Shown here in pieces: positions 35,649 through 46,741 of a stretch of DNA of 64,000 bases. A program made the translations under genes and the position numbers. This stretch comes from Phymorhynchus buccinoides. Taxonomy: Eukaryota > Mollusca > Gastropoda > Neogastropoda > Raphitomidae. Where the stretch lies: assembly GCA_017654935.2 (NCBI GenBank), contig CM065690.1, positions 13,342,367 through 13,406,366 on the forward strand, written 5' to 3'. Positions within the stretch are counted from its first letter, which is position 1. Every line of letters begins with the position of its first letter. The notes beneath the pieces are model-generated. The model was not told where the DNA came from. It made no database searches and was given only the letters and a program-made list of their open reading frames with translations.

Positions 35649-36321
35649 CCCTCTTAGCACGATGAGCCACGCTCGTGGCTTCCTTGGTCGAACACGATGA
35701 GCCACCAGCGTGGCTCAGTTCAAATATCGCGCTGAACTTTGGCCAATCCAATAAGCGGATACAGCTAACCAATCAGAAAGCTCGTAGCACTCGTACTTCG
35801 ACTTCCTGCTGTCTGAATCTGGCCATTTTATCGATCGGTTTGCAATCTTTTTTGGTGAAAATGAGTGATGAAAGTAGTGATTGTGAGGATGAGGATGACA
35901 CCAGTGATGAGTATGCTGCCGATAGCTACTCTGATGGAGACTAGGAAGGTAATTGGGCTTGTATTTTTGTTGCAAAGTGACGGAAAAGGGTTCGACTGCA
36001 TGGTTTTGTGATGTCTGTCACGAGTAGCAGTGACGGATAGGGGTGGGGTTAGCTGCAATTACTGTTTACAGTACTTTGCAGCCACTGTGAAAGTGCTCTA
36101 CTGGATTACTGCTGTCACCATATTCAAGAAAAGGTGTTTTCTTTACTTTCATTGCACAATTCAAGCTTTCTTCTTTCTAAAAGTGTATAGGTTTCCCAGT
36201 CAAATGTTTATATGAGAGATGAAAAGTGAAAACAGGAAGTACCGGTTGACGTCTCTGCAGTCTTCAATTATACGCCATTGTTTTACAATACACGTTTTAT
36301 TATTACGCAGTGCTAAGAGGG
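35649..36321 (+). mobile_element. CCCTCTTAGCACGATGAGCC piggyBac-like element, copy 1
   Basis: 673 bp, TTAA on both sides (35645-35648, 36322-36325), ends CCCTCTTAGCAC / GTGCTAAGAGGG-type. Subterminal GATGAGCCACGCTCGTGGC and GATGAGCCACCAGCGTGGC repeats. Contains an acidic open frame (35861-35944). Copy 2 is 58126-58776. Confidence 0.85.
35861..35944 (+). pseudogene. Short acidic transposase-like N-terminal peptide
   Basis: MSDESSDCEDEDDTSDEYAA DSYSDGD then stop, 27 residues, in a longer open frame that can start at 35675. An acidic start is typical of piggyBac transposases; the rest is absent. In copy 2 (minus strand near 58490-58556) the same peptide has an earlier stop after TSDE. Confidence 0.5.
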
Positions 36322-36329
36322 TTAATAGG

Positions 36330-36713
36330 TCAATGGCCTATGACCGGGACCTCGGGACATCGCTGGAGGTCTATGTCTTTTCCTGACTATTCTTCAGCAT
36401 AGACCACCATTCCAGAGTTGTGACATCGAAAGTTATGGCATCATCAATGACACCAAATTGCACAGGGCCAGCAGGAAAGGGGTTAAAAGACATTTCTTTA
36501 ACCCCTTCAAGACATCGGTGCTTGAAGCCAACATCATTCCTAGCCTGCGTTTGCGTACAATAAAATAAAAAGCATAGGAAATTGGAAATGTAACCAAACT
36601 CCCCACTGTCTGTGTTTCGGTTTCAACAGCATTAGTGGTTGATTCAAATTTACTTTCCACCTCGAAATTGGGGTTACTTGCGCAAAAATCTAAATCGTTT
36701 GGCTCTTGTGCGT

Positions 36714-36759
<46 letters not shown>

Positions 36760-37050
36760 GTACATGTACACACTGGTTTTAAATAATAACTTAAAAACAG
36801 TTTTTTAAAATGTAGTGACTAGTTCCCTAAGAAATGTGGAATGTTTAGAATAGATAACAATGTCATAAGGGAATGATTTCTACATTCTTCCTCATGATGT
36901 TTTGTTGCTGTATAATTTTTCTTTTAATTTTAGTCATTTTGATTCATCATATTTACCGGGCAATCGCATTATTATCAAAAGATCACGGGCATGATATTTG
37001 TATTGTTTCATATAATGCTGAATGAAATACGCAACATTTTTATATATTAA
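36330..37050. other. No gene seen
   Basis: Anonymous sequence with a CA tract at 36714-36759. A 112-codon minus-strand frame runs into the CA tract and shows no domain. Confidence 0.45.
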
Positions 37051-37057
37051 AAAAAAC

Positions 37058-37455
37058 GGTAAAGGTAAAGATATGCCACCCCCCATGCATTTCTCGGTTA
37101 ATTCTATTTTTCCGTTTTTGCCTTTCTTACCATACATAAAGCTGTATTTTAGGAACATTTTTAGCTAATTACCTTTTGGGAATACTAACCCTAACCCTAC
37201 CCCTAAACCTAACCCTACCCCCCACTATGTACTGCAGTACACCGCGATTTGTCACAGTTGTGGTTCGTTGCGTTTTTCCGTCTTATACGGTGGGGGGTAG
37301 GGTTACGGTTAGGGTTAGTATTCCAAAAAGGTTATTAGCTAAAAATGTTCCTAAAATACAGCTTTATGTATGGTAAGAAAGGCAATAAAACGGAAAAAAA
37401 CAATTAACCGAGATAGGTAGGGGGGGGGGGGGGGTGGCACATCTTGACCTTTACC
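37058..37455. mobile_element. GGTAAAGG palindromic MITE, copy D
   Basis: 398 bp full copy. Flanks AAAAAAAC / AAAAAAAA are compatible with an A-rich 8-base target. G run of 17 at 37420-37436 in the right arm. Confidence 0.92.
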
Positions 37456-37459
37456 AAAA

Positions 37460-38670
37460 AAAAACATTATAAAAAAAAATCGTTTGGCTCCTTATCGCTA
37501 TCATTGTGAAGGGGAACGTATTGGAGCACTTTCTTTCGTTTGTAATCTCACATTTTTATTATCATAATACGAAACTTCGGTGCCAAGCATAAGTGAAACT
37601 ACAGCCGGTAATTGGATAAAGGGATTTCACTCGAAATGTATGGTACAGATTACGAAAACTTAGATTCGAACAAGAATTTAGACTCGGGGGGAATCGATGT
37701 TGGAAATGTTCTCGGAAGTTGGCGCCAAACTGTCGTTCTACAGTTACGAGTTTTCTAGGAATTTTCCCGGAATGAGTTACGATATACTTTTTTTGGGGGG
37801 CAGGCGTTTCTTTTAAGATGCACTGTTTCGGCAAGCAAGTCTTGATGTCTTCGATCCTGTGTATTGTTATGTAAATCGGATCCATTTTTGTGATGTGTCG
37901 TCTCCAACATGTGTGCTTTTTTTTCTTTCCGTGTGGTTTGTTTATTGGGGCTGCTTTTTGGGTGGTCCCACGTCAAATCTTTTTGTTGACAAGACTCGCT
38001 TTGAGTTTGAAAACAAGTTAAAAAAAAAAATTTTTACTTTGATTTATAGGTAATACTGGAATCGATTTTCTAATGTCAAGAGGTTGAAGGATTTTGCTGC
38101 CTCGTTTATTGTTTGAAAACATTGAATGAAATCAAAATGGAATAAATTTGAAAAAAGCGTGTTTTTTTCCCCTGAAAATGAACAGTTTTTCTTATTAAAT
38201 GACCGATAAACTTAACCTTGGAAGAATTTAGGGTTTTTTGGTCTGACAACTTTGAGATTCGCAGGTTTTTTGTTTATATGTGTTTTTAAAAAAAAATATT
38301 AATAAGCAAGCAGTCTTGGCTACAGAGAGTATTTGGCAATGTGTGATGATACCTGGTGTAGCTATGCAATTGTGTTTGTGTGACTATGAATGTATTTGTG
38401 ACTTTGCGCGCGTGTGTGACAATGCTTAATTATCATGCCCATGTTATATGTTGAGAATTGGCAGCGGCTTTTCCTCTCTACCCCACGCCCACCCCTCCAA
38501 ATTTCAGCCCCACCCCACCCCACCCCAGCCACTCGACCCTTTTCCCCTGACGCCCTCATTTTCCATAAAAACAATCGTAACGTTTGCATGGTTGTTGATG
38601 TCTCATCCTGCATGATGATGAGACAATGTTGCATCGGATCTTTTGTTTGTTTGTGCTTTGTAAGTTGAGT
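37460..38670. other. No gene seen
   Basis: AT-rich anonymous sequence. Two minus-strand frames of 107 and 90 codons and one plus frame of 77 have no recognisable domain. Confidence 0.45.
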
Positions 38671-38679
38671 GGATTTCAG

Positions 38680-38895
38680 CCTCAGGGCTCCCAGGGACCC
38701 CCTTTTGGGGGTCTATGAAGTTCTAGAGGACCATTTAAAAGAATGTGCAGGGGGTCCCAGGGATGCACTAGAACAATTCTTTTTAGCATTCGCAATGCCA
38801 CTGGGACCCTCTATCCCGCCTCTAGGACCCTCTATGCTGTAAGCGAAGGAGTCCCTGGGACACCTTGTTTTGCGGGACGTTAGGGAGCCCTGAGC
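38680..38895. repeat. AGGGCTCCCAGGGAC repeat
   Basis: Partly palindromic: TCAGGGCTCCCAGGGACCCC at the left and GTTAGGGAGCCCTGAG at the right. Related to 29310-29435 and a short piece at 18195-18225. Confidence 0.75.
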
Positions 38896-38909
38896 CTATA
38901 TCATAATTA

Positions 38910-40101
38910 CCGTATTTTACGGACTACAAGGCGCACCTGATTGTAAGGCGCACCCCTACCACAAATTTCGCACACAACAAAATTCAGATTTTGTTTTGAT
39001 ATTTTGTACTCTATCAGTAGTCATATTGTAAGGCGCAGAGGTCTCACTCTCTGGGGGAAAAAAGTACCATATTTTGAGGACTACAAGGCGTACCAGCAAA
39101 TGTTAAGAAAAGCTCCCTCCTCTGCCCCTTCCATTCATTTCATACGGTTTCAGGTTAGGGTTAAGAATAGGATATGGATAGGTTTAGGGTCAGCTTAGTC
39201 ATCAACTTTTATGTTTTTGTGTAGTTGACACTAAACTGACCCTAAGCCTACCCCTAACCCAAACCCTATTCCTAACCCTAACCCTGACTGAAACCGTCTG
39301 AAATGAATGGAAGGGGCAGAGGAGGGGGCTAATCTTAACATTTGCCAGCGCACCTGATTATACGGCAAATTTTACACAAAATGCAGATTTTGTTATTATT
39401 GTTACTTACCGTACTTTTCGGCTCATTAGGCGCTGCTGTGTATAAGGCGAATAGGGTAATTTTCAAGAAAAATCTGACAAAATCCAAGTAAAAGGCGCCC
39501 TCGTTTATAAGGCGATACACACCTCGCAACAGAAAGTCGAAGTTTGAAGCCCGTACACGTCCTGTAAACGATTACCGACCGCCATTTTGTTGTCGTAAAC
39601 GAGAGTTGGCTCCCTTCTCAAATAATCGAAAGTTCCGTTTTTGCGACTTCCGGTTGTGTGTTTGGCCAATTCTTCGCGAAAACTGGTAGAATTATGGCAT
39701 TTTAAGCTCTACAACGATGCTTTTTACATGCAATGAAGGGTTATGGCATCTGTTGGACGGTATCTCGGACGATAATAGGGATTTTGAAGCATTTTAACAT
39801 GAGTATTCGTCGTATCGGCGACTCGTTACCACTTTCGATGTTGTGACTCACAGTAGACTGTACTGAGTACGGCAATCGTTGCCTCTCTTCTCACGATTTT
39901 GTTCACTTATAGGGCGCCCTCGTTTATTAGGCGCATAGGTCGAAATTGGAGAAAAAAATATCGCCTTATAGTCCAAAAAATACGGTACTATTTTCATCAA
40001 TCATATTATAAGGCACAGGGGGTCTCAAGTCTAGGGGGAAAAAAGTATCGCCTTATATAGTCCGTAAAATGCAGTACCGCCTTTTGGTCCGAAAAATAGG
40101 G
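38910..40101. repeat. Nest of ACCGTATTTTACGG elements
   Basis: An outer ACCGTATTTTACGGACTACA element is interrupted by a foldback (39113-39335, arms CCTCTGCCCCTTCCATTCAT, loop with CCTAACCC runs) and by the complete 39409-39985 element. TA flanks the outer ends. Confidence 0.8.
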
Positions 40102-40189
40102 TAGATATAGTTTTATTTTCTTATCAGATGATATGTTATGCTTGTTGTTATTCACTTGTGTTTGTTTTCTGTGAGTTGCATGCATTTTT

Positions 40190-40690
40190 TAGTCCCCGAG
40201 CCGAAGGTTCGGGGAGCTATTGTTTTTGTCTGATCCGTCCGGCTATTCGTCCGTTTTTCTCAAAAACTATTCAGTCTATCATCATCAAATTTGGGGACCA
40301 CCTGCGTATGAATATCAAAACCTCGTCGCTGAAGACGTCTCTTTCGGCGTTACATTTTGGGGGTTGGATTTGGGCGAACAGAATGGCGGCCGAGCGTAGC
40401 CGTGGAGACAAGGTGTCATCGTCGTCACATCCTACTGAAACTCAGTGCTGTGCCTCCCAACGTTTGTGGTACAGGGAAAGGCAGGGGGAGATCAAGATTT
40501 CCTCTTCTGCCCCTCTCCAGTTCTACTGTCAACTGCCTTGGCAACGCGGTTTTGATATTCATGCGCGGCGGTGGTCCCCAACCATTGTTTCTGTTGTTTC
40601 GTCTTGTTTCCGATGGCCGTTATTTATAGGGGGGTCATATTTTCGTGAGTTGGTCAATGGAAGAAATCGGGGTGGGTGGGGGGGTTAGGC
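40190..40690 (+). repeat. CCCCGAGCCGAAGGTTCGGGG repeat
   Basis: Starts with a GC-rich hairpin (CCCCGAGCCGAAGG / CCTTCGGCTCGGGG type). Holds an open frame of 186 codons without a domain. The motif is common in mollusc genomes from general knowledge; only one copy is in this window. Confidence 0.4.
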
Positions 40691-40713
40691 AGTGTGTGTA
40701 CATGTACTGAGTA

Positions 40714-40902
40714 CCATATTTTACGGACTACAAGGCGCACCTGATTGTAAGGCGCCCCCCCCCCCCCCCCCCCGGAAATTGACTCACAGTTCAGATTTTG
40801 TTAACTCTATTTTCTTACTATTTAATCAGTCACATTATAAAGTGCGGCGATCTCAGTCTAGGAAAAAAAGTTTTGCCTTATGCTATAGTCCGTAAAATAC
40901 GG
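40714..40902. mobile_element. ACCGTATTTTACGG MITE
   Basis: 189 bp, ends CCATATTTTACGGACTACAA / TAGTCCGTAAAATACGG, TA on both sides, C run of 19 bases inside. Confidence 0.85.
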
Positions 40903-40911
40903 TAATTAATA

Positions 40912-41053
40912 CAGTGGAACCTCCCTTATAAGACCTTCAAAAATCCAAAATGGGGTCTTATAAGGGAGGTCATTTTAATACTTACAAAGAAGGGCAATGT
41001 CTCAGGAAAGTAGGTCTTATATGGGAGGAGGTCTTATAAGGGAGGTTCCACTG
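40912..41053. mobile_element. CAGTGGAACCTCCC pogo-like MITE
   Basis: 142 bp complete copy with TA flanks; lies 7 bases after the preceding MITE and ~100 bp before the candidate microexon. Confidence 0.88.
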
Positions 41054-41154
41054 TATTCATGTTTAATTCAAGAACAACCGATATAAACGTGTCCTACACT
41101 AGGCCCCTCTGGGCGGGGTTTGCTTTTTTTTTTTCTGTTCCGTTTCCCTTGTAG

Positions 41155-41172
41155 GCGGACAAGCACCAACGG
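41155..41172 (+). CDS. Candidate 18 bp CDK8 microexon (ADKHQR)
   Basis: A long pyrimidine run ends in CCCTTGTAG at 41154, followed by 18 bases coding ADKHQR and a good donor GTGAGA at 41173. Phase 0 on both sides fits after SGDYQ of exon 12. The place in the protein corresponds to human DYQ-RSNPHAAY. It is only 18 bases in a repeat-rich intron, so chance is a real alternative. Confidence 0.3.
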
Positions 41173-41274
41173 GTGAGAACCATTTTCACTGACCTCTCGC
41201 TTTTGTGCTCATCTTTCTGTCAGGGGGGGGGGGACTCTGTGCTTCTGTCTAATACTGTAACTCCGTTATAATAC

Positions 41275-41726
41275 CAGGGCTGCCTACCACCCACCCACCC
41301 CCTAATTGGTGTTTGTCCCTGGAAACAGTTAAAATGGGCACCCTGTCCCTGGAATCCACTTTTCTCTTTAGTGTCCCTGGAAACTGAGTAGAATCAAAAT
41401 TTTGTAGAGCAGTCACTTGTCTTGTTAGCTGACCTTACTATTCATTTAAGCACAGGAAATCCCCCCAAAAAAACAACAGGCATTGTTGACATTGTCTTTC
41501 TGTTATGTTACTGAACAGCAAAAAGGTCTTGAATATAGAAGCGTGTTGGCACCGAAAAGCAACGAAAAGACTACCCAAAATATTTTCAGTTGCAGAAATC
41601 CTGCGAGATCACGAAATATATTTCATGATGCATGATGGTGCGATGTTTATCCCTGGAAGTAGGTCTGTGTCCCTGGTTTTTAAGCAGTTTGTCCCTGGAA
41701 ACTGCAACAAGGGGTAGGCAGCCCTG
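41275..41726. mobile_element. CAGGGCTGCCTACC MITE, copy 2
   Basis: 452 bp. Together with the following GGGTGCAAC element it interrupts a sequence (TGCTTCTGTCTAATACTGTA | TATGCACCGCAATTTAAC) that is found uninterrupted at 42227-42285. Confidence 0.87.
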
Positions 41727-41736
41727 TCGTATATTC

Positions 41737-42009
41737 ATGGGTGCAACGTTTCCTGGTATACAAGGATTTTCTGGTTTTTTTTTAAATTTTACCAGAAAAG
41801 TAAGTTCCTTTCTTTAATTTGTCAAACAAGATCTTTGTGCGTCTACTGTATTTTTCAAACGCTTAAAATAAGCGTTTGTATAAATTGTGGAAAAAGCAAA
41901 CTAAAATACCTTCATAAATCAATTTTGGCTTCAGCTGCAGGGGGGGGGGACATTACCCCTGGACCCCGGCCTTTCAGAGTATTCTTTCATTTTGTGTAGT
42001 TGCACCCGT
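41737..42009 (+). repeat. GGGTGCAAC foldback/MITE, copy 2
   Basis: Opposite orientation to 132-405; ends GGGTGCAACGTTTCCTGG / GTTGCACCC. Confidence 0.8.
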
Positions 42010-42419
42010 GTGATGCTATGCACCGCAATTTAACTCTTCTAGCAGCCATGTTTTTGGGGGTGGTTTTGATGTTTTTCAAGGATAGGCATTTATGTATATA
42101 AGATCATTTTCCCTTTGAGATAATTATGCAGCCATTACTGCCTTCCTTTTTCCCTTGCCGTGTATTTTTTTTTTGTACGTTCTTGGTTGTCCGTTGTATT
42201 TCAACCGACAAGAAGGGGGAACTCGGTGCTTCTGTCTAATAGTGTAACTCCATTATAATACTATGCACCGCAATTTAACCCTTCCAGCGACCATGTTTTT
42301 TTGGTGTGGTTGTTTTTTTAAGGTAGGTAGATATAGGGCTATTTATAGGCCTCGCAGCCCTTTTTGTCTCCATGAATTTGACTCTTTTTTTTAAATTAAA
42401 GTTGTTTGCGTCTCCTTAA

Positions 42420-42658
42420 CCCTTTCGACGTCAGACTTTTTTCAGCAAAATAATACCATGAATCTAAAGTGGGTAGAGAAAAAATGTATCTGCAATATTG
42501 TGAATTCCTCTGTGACATGTATATAACATTAGGCCTATCCTTACCTCCCAAAATTAAGAAAATAGGGTCTTTGGATAACAGACCCTGATTTGACGCCTTT
42601 TAGTGACATGGGTGTTAAACCTTTGTGGTGCATGAATGCGTCATTGGCGGTGAAAGGG
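42420..42658 (+). mobile_element. CCCTTTCACCGCC MITE (TTAA target)
   Basis: TTAA both sides; left end CCCTTTCGACGTCAG, right end GGCGGTGAAAGGG. Confidence 0.9.
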
Positions 42659-42787
42659 TTAAACTAAACTAATCAAACAAACCAACATTTTAAAAATTGT
42701 TTAGGAATGGCTTTGTTTATTCATCATAACTTTTAAATTTTGTTTTCAAATTTGGGGTTTCGTCCAAAAGATTTTGGAGTTAATTAA

Positions 42788-44150
42788 TGTTAGGTGCATT
42801 CTTTATCTTTAAGGATAGGTATATACATGGATGCTCCTGCTTTCAGGATGTGAGGTGCATTCTTTATCTTTAAGGATAGGTATATACATGGGTGCTCCTG
42901 CTTTCAGGATGTTAGGTGCATTCTTTATCTTTAAGGATAGGTATATACATGGGTGCTCCTGCTTTCAGGATGTTAGGTGCATTCTTTATCTTTAAGGATA
43001 GGTATATACATGGGTGCTCCTGCTTTCAGGATGTTAGGTGCATTCTTTATCTTTAAGGATAGGTATATACATGGGTGCTCCTGCTTTCAGGATGTTAGGT
43101 GCATTCTTTATCTTTAAGGATAGGTATATACATGGATGCTCCTGCTTTCAGGATGTTAGGTGCATTCTTTATCTTTAAGGATAGGTATATACATGGATGC
43201 TCCTGCTTTCAGGATGTTAGGTGCATTCTTTATCTTTAAGGATAGGTATATACATGGGTGCTCCTACTTTCAGGATGTTAGGTGCATTCTTTATCTTTAA
43301 GGATAGGTATATACATTGATGCTCCTGCTTTCAGGATGTTAGGTGCATTCTTTATCTTTAAGGATAGGTATATACATGGATGCTCCTACTTTCAGGATGT
43401 TAGGTGCATTCTTTATCTTTAAGGATAGGTATATACATGGATGCTCCTACTTTCAGGATGTTAGGTGCATTCTTTATCTTTAAGGATAGGTATATACATG
43501 GATGCTCCTGCTTTCAGGATGTGAGGTGCATTCTTTATCTTTAAAGGATAGGTATATACATGGGTGCTCCTGCTTTCAGGATGTTAGGTGCATTCTTTAT
43601 CTTTAAGGATAGGTATATACATGGGTGCTCCTACTTTCAGGATGTTAGGTGCATTCTTTATCTTTAAGGATAGGTATATACATGGATGCTCCTGCTTTCA
43701 GGATGTGAGGTGCATTCTTTATCTTTAAGGATAGGTATATACATGGATGCTCCTGCTTTCAGGATGTGAGGTGCATTCTTTATCTTTAAGGATAGGTATA
43801 TACATGGATGCTCCTGCTTTCAGGATGTTAGGTGCATTCTTTATCTTTAAGGATAGGTATATACATGGATGCTCCTGCTTTCAGGATGTTAGGTGCATTC
43901 TTTATCTTTAAGGATAGGTATATACATGGATGCTCCTGCTTTCAGGATGTTAGGTGCATTCTTTATCTTTAAGGATAGGTATATACATGGATGCTCCTGC
44001 TTTCAGGATGTGAGGTGCATTCTTTATCTTTAAGGATAGGTATATACATGGATGCTCCTGCTTTCAGGATGTGAGGTGCATTCTTTATCTTTAAGGATAG
44101 GTATATACATGGATGCTCCTGCTTTCAGGATGTTAGGTGCATTCTTTCAG
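42788..44150. repeat. 61 bp minisatellite, about 22 copies
   Basis: Unit reads TTAGGTGCATTCTTTATC, TTTAAGGATAGGTATATAC, ATGGATGCTCCTGCTTTCAG, GATG. Period is 61 bases, with one 62-base unit near 43540. Variants: TGAGG/TTAGG, GGATGC/GGGTGC, CTGC/CTAC. It ends in the ordinary GGATGCTCCTGCTTTCAGG repeat (44110-44215), which is probably its source. Confidence 0.97.
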
Positions 44151-44569
44151 GACGTCCTGAAATGCAGGATTTTTTAATTTCCTGGAGGATTATGAGAATT
44201 TGAGAGGCAACAAATTTCCTATTTGTAAACGTTTTATCGGTTTCTCTCACGTGTAGAATATAAAAGAAATGAACACAGAGAAATATTTGCATGTCTTTTT
44301 GCCTCAAACTTTATATTTTTAGGATCGTTTAAGTCGAGTTGTTAACTGGGCGGCCCCTGGACCCCTGCCTTGCAGGATTTTTCAAATTTCCCAGGAGCAC
44401 CCATGCATATATGTATATGAGATCATTTCCCTTCAAGATAATTATGCAGCCATTACTGCCTTCCTTTTCCCTTGCCATGTTTTTTGGGTTTTTTACCTTC
44501 TTGGTTATCCGTTGCATCTCAACCGACAAGAGGAAAGTAACTATATATATTTTCGAGTGCGTGTCCCAT

Positions 44570-44695
44570 TGCTTTAAAGACCCACCACGTCCGTGAGTGA
44601 AAATCGCATTTTTTCACATGTTTTCTCTCTCTCTGTGATAAGAAATCTTTTAGAGGGGAAAATACATGTGACGTGGTGGGTCTTTAACGGCAGAA
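44570..44695. repeat. AAAGACCCACCACGTC MITE
   Basis: Inverted ends TTTAAAGACCCACCACGTC / GACGTGGTGGGTCTTTAA. Other copies 49427-49555, 54283-54413, and the host of the 6849 insertion. Confidence 0.88.
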
Positions 44696-44886
44696 ACGGT
44701 GACAAAAGCTCTATTAAAAAACAACAGACAAACGCATGGCAAGGTGTTTGGCAATGAATGTCTTTGCATTTGATAGTAGTGTAGAATGATTTTGGATTTC
44801 TTTGGGTTGTTTTTTTAGCGCTGGTATTATACTATGTACAAGAATTTAAGGTCCAATCATGTCTAGAAGAAAAACAACCTGGGACA

Positions 44887-45656
44887 GTGGTAGCCTCCGT
44901 AGTTTAGATCTAGCATGGGTGAAGGTAGTTCAGGCTTGTTCCTGAAATCAGGGTTGGAAATGCTGATAGAAAGAGTCTTCAGGATTGGCCATCTTGTCAT
45001 CCGGATCCATGGTCTTTAGTGGTAGCCTCTGTAGTTTAGCTCTAGCATGGGTGAAGGTAGTTCTGGCTTGTTCCTGAAATCAGGGTTGGAAATGCTGATA
45101 GAAAGTCTTCAGGATTGGCCATCTTGTCATCCGGATCCATGGTCTCTAGTGGTAGCCTCTGTAGTTTAGCTCTAGCATGGGTGAAGGTAGTTCAGGCTTG
45201 AAATCAGGGTTGGAAATGCTGATAGAAAGTCTTCAGGATTGGCCATCTTGTCATCCGGATCCATGGTCTCTAGTGGTAGCCTCTGTAGTTTAGCTCTAGC
45301 ATGGGTGAAGGTAGTTCAGGCTTGAAATCAGGGTTGGAAATGCTGATAGAAAGAGTCTTCAGGATTGGCCATCTTGTCATCCGGATCCATGGTCTTTAGT
45401 GGTAGCCTCTGTAGTTTAGCTCTAGCATGGGTGAAGGTAGTTCAGGCTTGTTCCTGAAATCAGGGTTGGAAAAGCTGATAGAAAGAGTTCAGGATTGGCC
45501 ATCTTGTCATCCGGATCCATGGTCTTTAGTGGTAGCCTCTGTAGTTTAGCTCTAGCATGGGTGAAGGTAGTTCTGGCTTGTTCCTGAAATCAGGGTTGGA
45601 AATGCTGATAGAAAGTCTTCAGGATTGACCATCTTGTCATCCGGATCCATGGTCTT
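44887..45656. repeat. ~124-132 bp tandem array, 6 copies
   Basis: Unit starts near 44887, 45019, 45149, 45273, 45399 and 45529 with GTGGTAGCCTCTGTAGTTTA and ends TCATCCGGATCCATGGTCT. Small indels (TTCCTGAAATC versus GAAATC, AGAG versus AG) set the lengths. Confidence 0.96.
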
Positions 45657-45696
45657 ATAAAATCAAGCATTTCTGCCAGGATTGATGGCAGATTAA

Positions 45697-46127
45697 CCCT
45701 TTCACCGCCAGCCATATTTCAGCCCCAAAAAAATCCATTAAATTTACCTGGGTAGAGAACAAAATCCATCTGCAGTATTGGGGATTCTTCTGTGACATAT
45801 ATAAAATAAGGTCTATCCTTACTTTACTAAAACTAAGACAATAGGGTCTTTGGATAATAGACCCCAATTTGATGCCTTTTAGTGACATAGCAGGCATGGT
45901 AGACCTCCGCGAATCGCAAAAATCCGCGAAACAGTTTGAAACAAAATTATTTAAAAAATGCATTGAAATGGCATGAAAAAGTGAAAATTTCACTTTCATT
46001 TATTGAATTTTCTTCGGGCCCCTGGACCCCCAGCTATTTTCCTTGAAAACCACTTTGCCTCCACTACCATGCCTGCATAGGTGTTAAATCACTCTGGTGC
46101 TAAAATGTGACTTTGGTGGTGAAAGGG
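45697..46127 (+). mobile_element. CCCTTTCACCGCC MITE with a nested MITE
   Basis: TTAA flanks. Without the 185 bp insert and its duplicated CATAG it matches the usual ~245 bp family. Confidence 0.92.
45891..46075. mobile_element. CAGGCATGGTAG MITE, nested, CATAG duplication
   Basis: Ends CAGGCATGGTAG / CTACCATGCCTG; CATAG directly repeated at 45886-45890 and 46076-46080. Host family reads AGTGACATGGGTGTTAAA with no insert elsewhere. Confidence 0.92.
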
Positions 46128-46321
46128 TTAAAAGAAGATGATAGACATGCGATTTTAGCACCACCCCCACCCATCCTGTATAAACATAGACACACACTTA
46201 TTGGACATTATTTCTGATCCAATCGCCACTTCAAGATGGGGGAAATTCAGAGAACTTTGAAACGTGTCGTTTCAGGATTGAGAGAATGTTCCACTTTCAC
46301 CCATGCTCTAGTATTATACAT

Positions 46322-46660
46322 GTACTATGCAACCCCCCCCCCCCCCCCCCCCCCCGTGGGGATACCGGGGGGTCTTTCGTACAAATAGTTCCCCCACCTT
46401 CTGGAAGTTCTGTGCTTGTAACTTCCTCTAATCCATCACTCTCTTTGACTCTGCCTTTTCCCTTTGCTTACTGTCATCTTGCTATCTTACTGGCCCATTC
46501 TCCTGCCTTTTTTTCTATAAATTCTTACAAAGATTTCTTCAGTCGAAGTCGGGACATGCTGGGCCTAACTATTTCTTAGTTAGGCGCATAACGGCAGCAT
46601 GACGCATCTACGCTCATGTGACAGGAAACTGAGCGAACGAAGAAGAAGAAGAAGATACTA
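46322..46660 (+). repeat. C run and GGGGATACCGGGG repeat
   Basis: C run of ~26 bases, then GTGGGGATACCGGGGGGTCT to CGAACGAAGAAGAAGAAGA; inverse of 32180-32520. Confidence 0.8.
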
Positions 46661-46741
46661 TGCACAAGAATCTAAGGTCCAATGATCTTTGTGTCGGGGG
46701 GAAATGGCGCGCCCGTACAGTGTAGCTCTTGTGTTATATAT

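Noticed and set aside
37562..37885. 107-codon minus-strand ORF
   Set aside because: No recognisable motif or splice context; likely chance.
40128..40688. 186-codon open frame as a gene
   Set aside because: No domain, inside a repeat-like segment starting with a GC hairpin.
42788..44150. CRISPR array
   Set aside because: Whole 61 bp unit is repeated with no variable spacer; a minisatellite.
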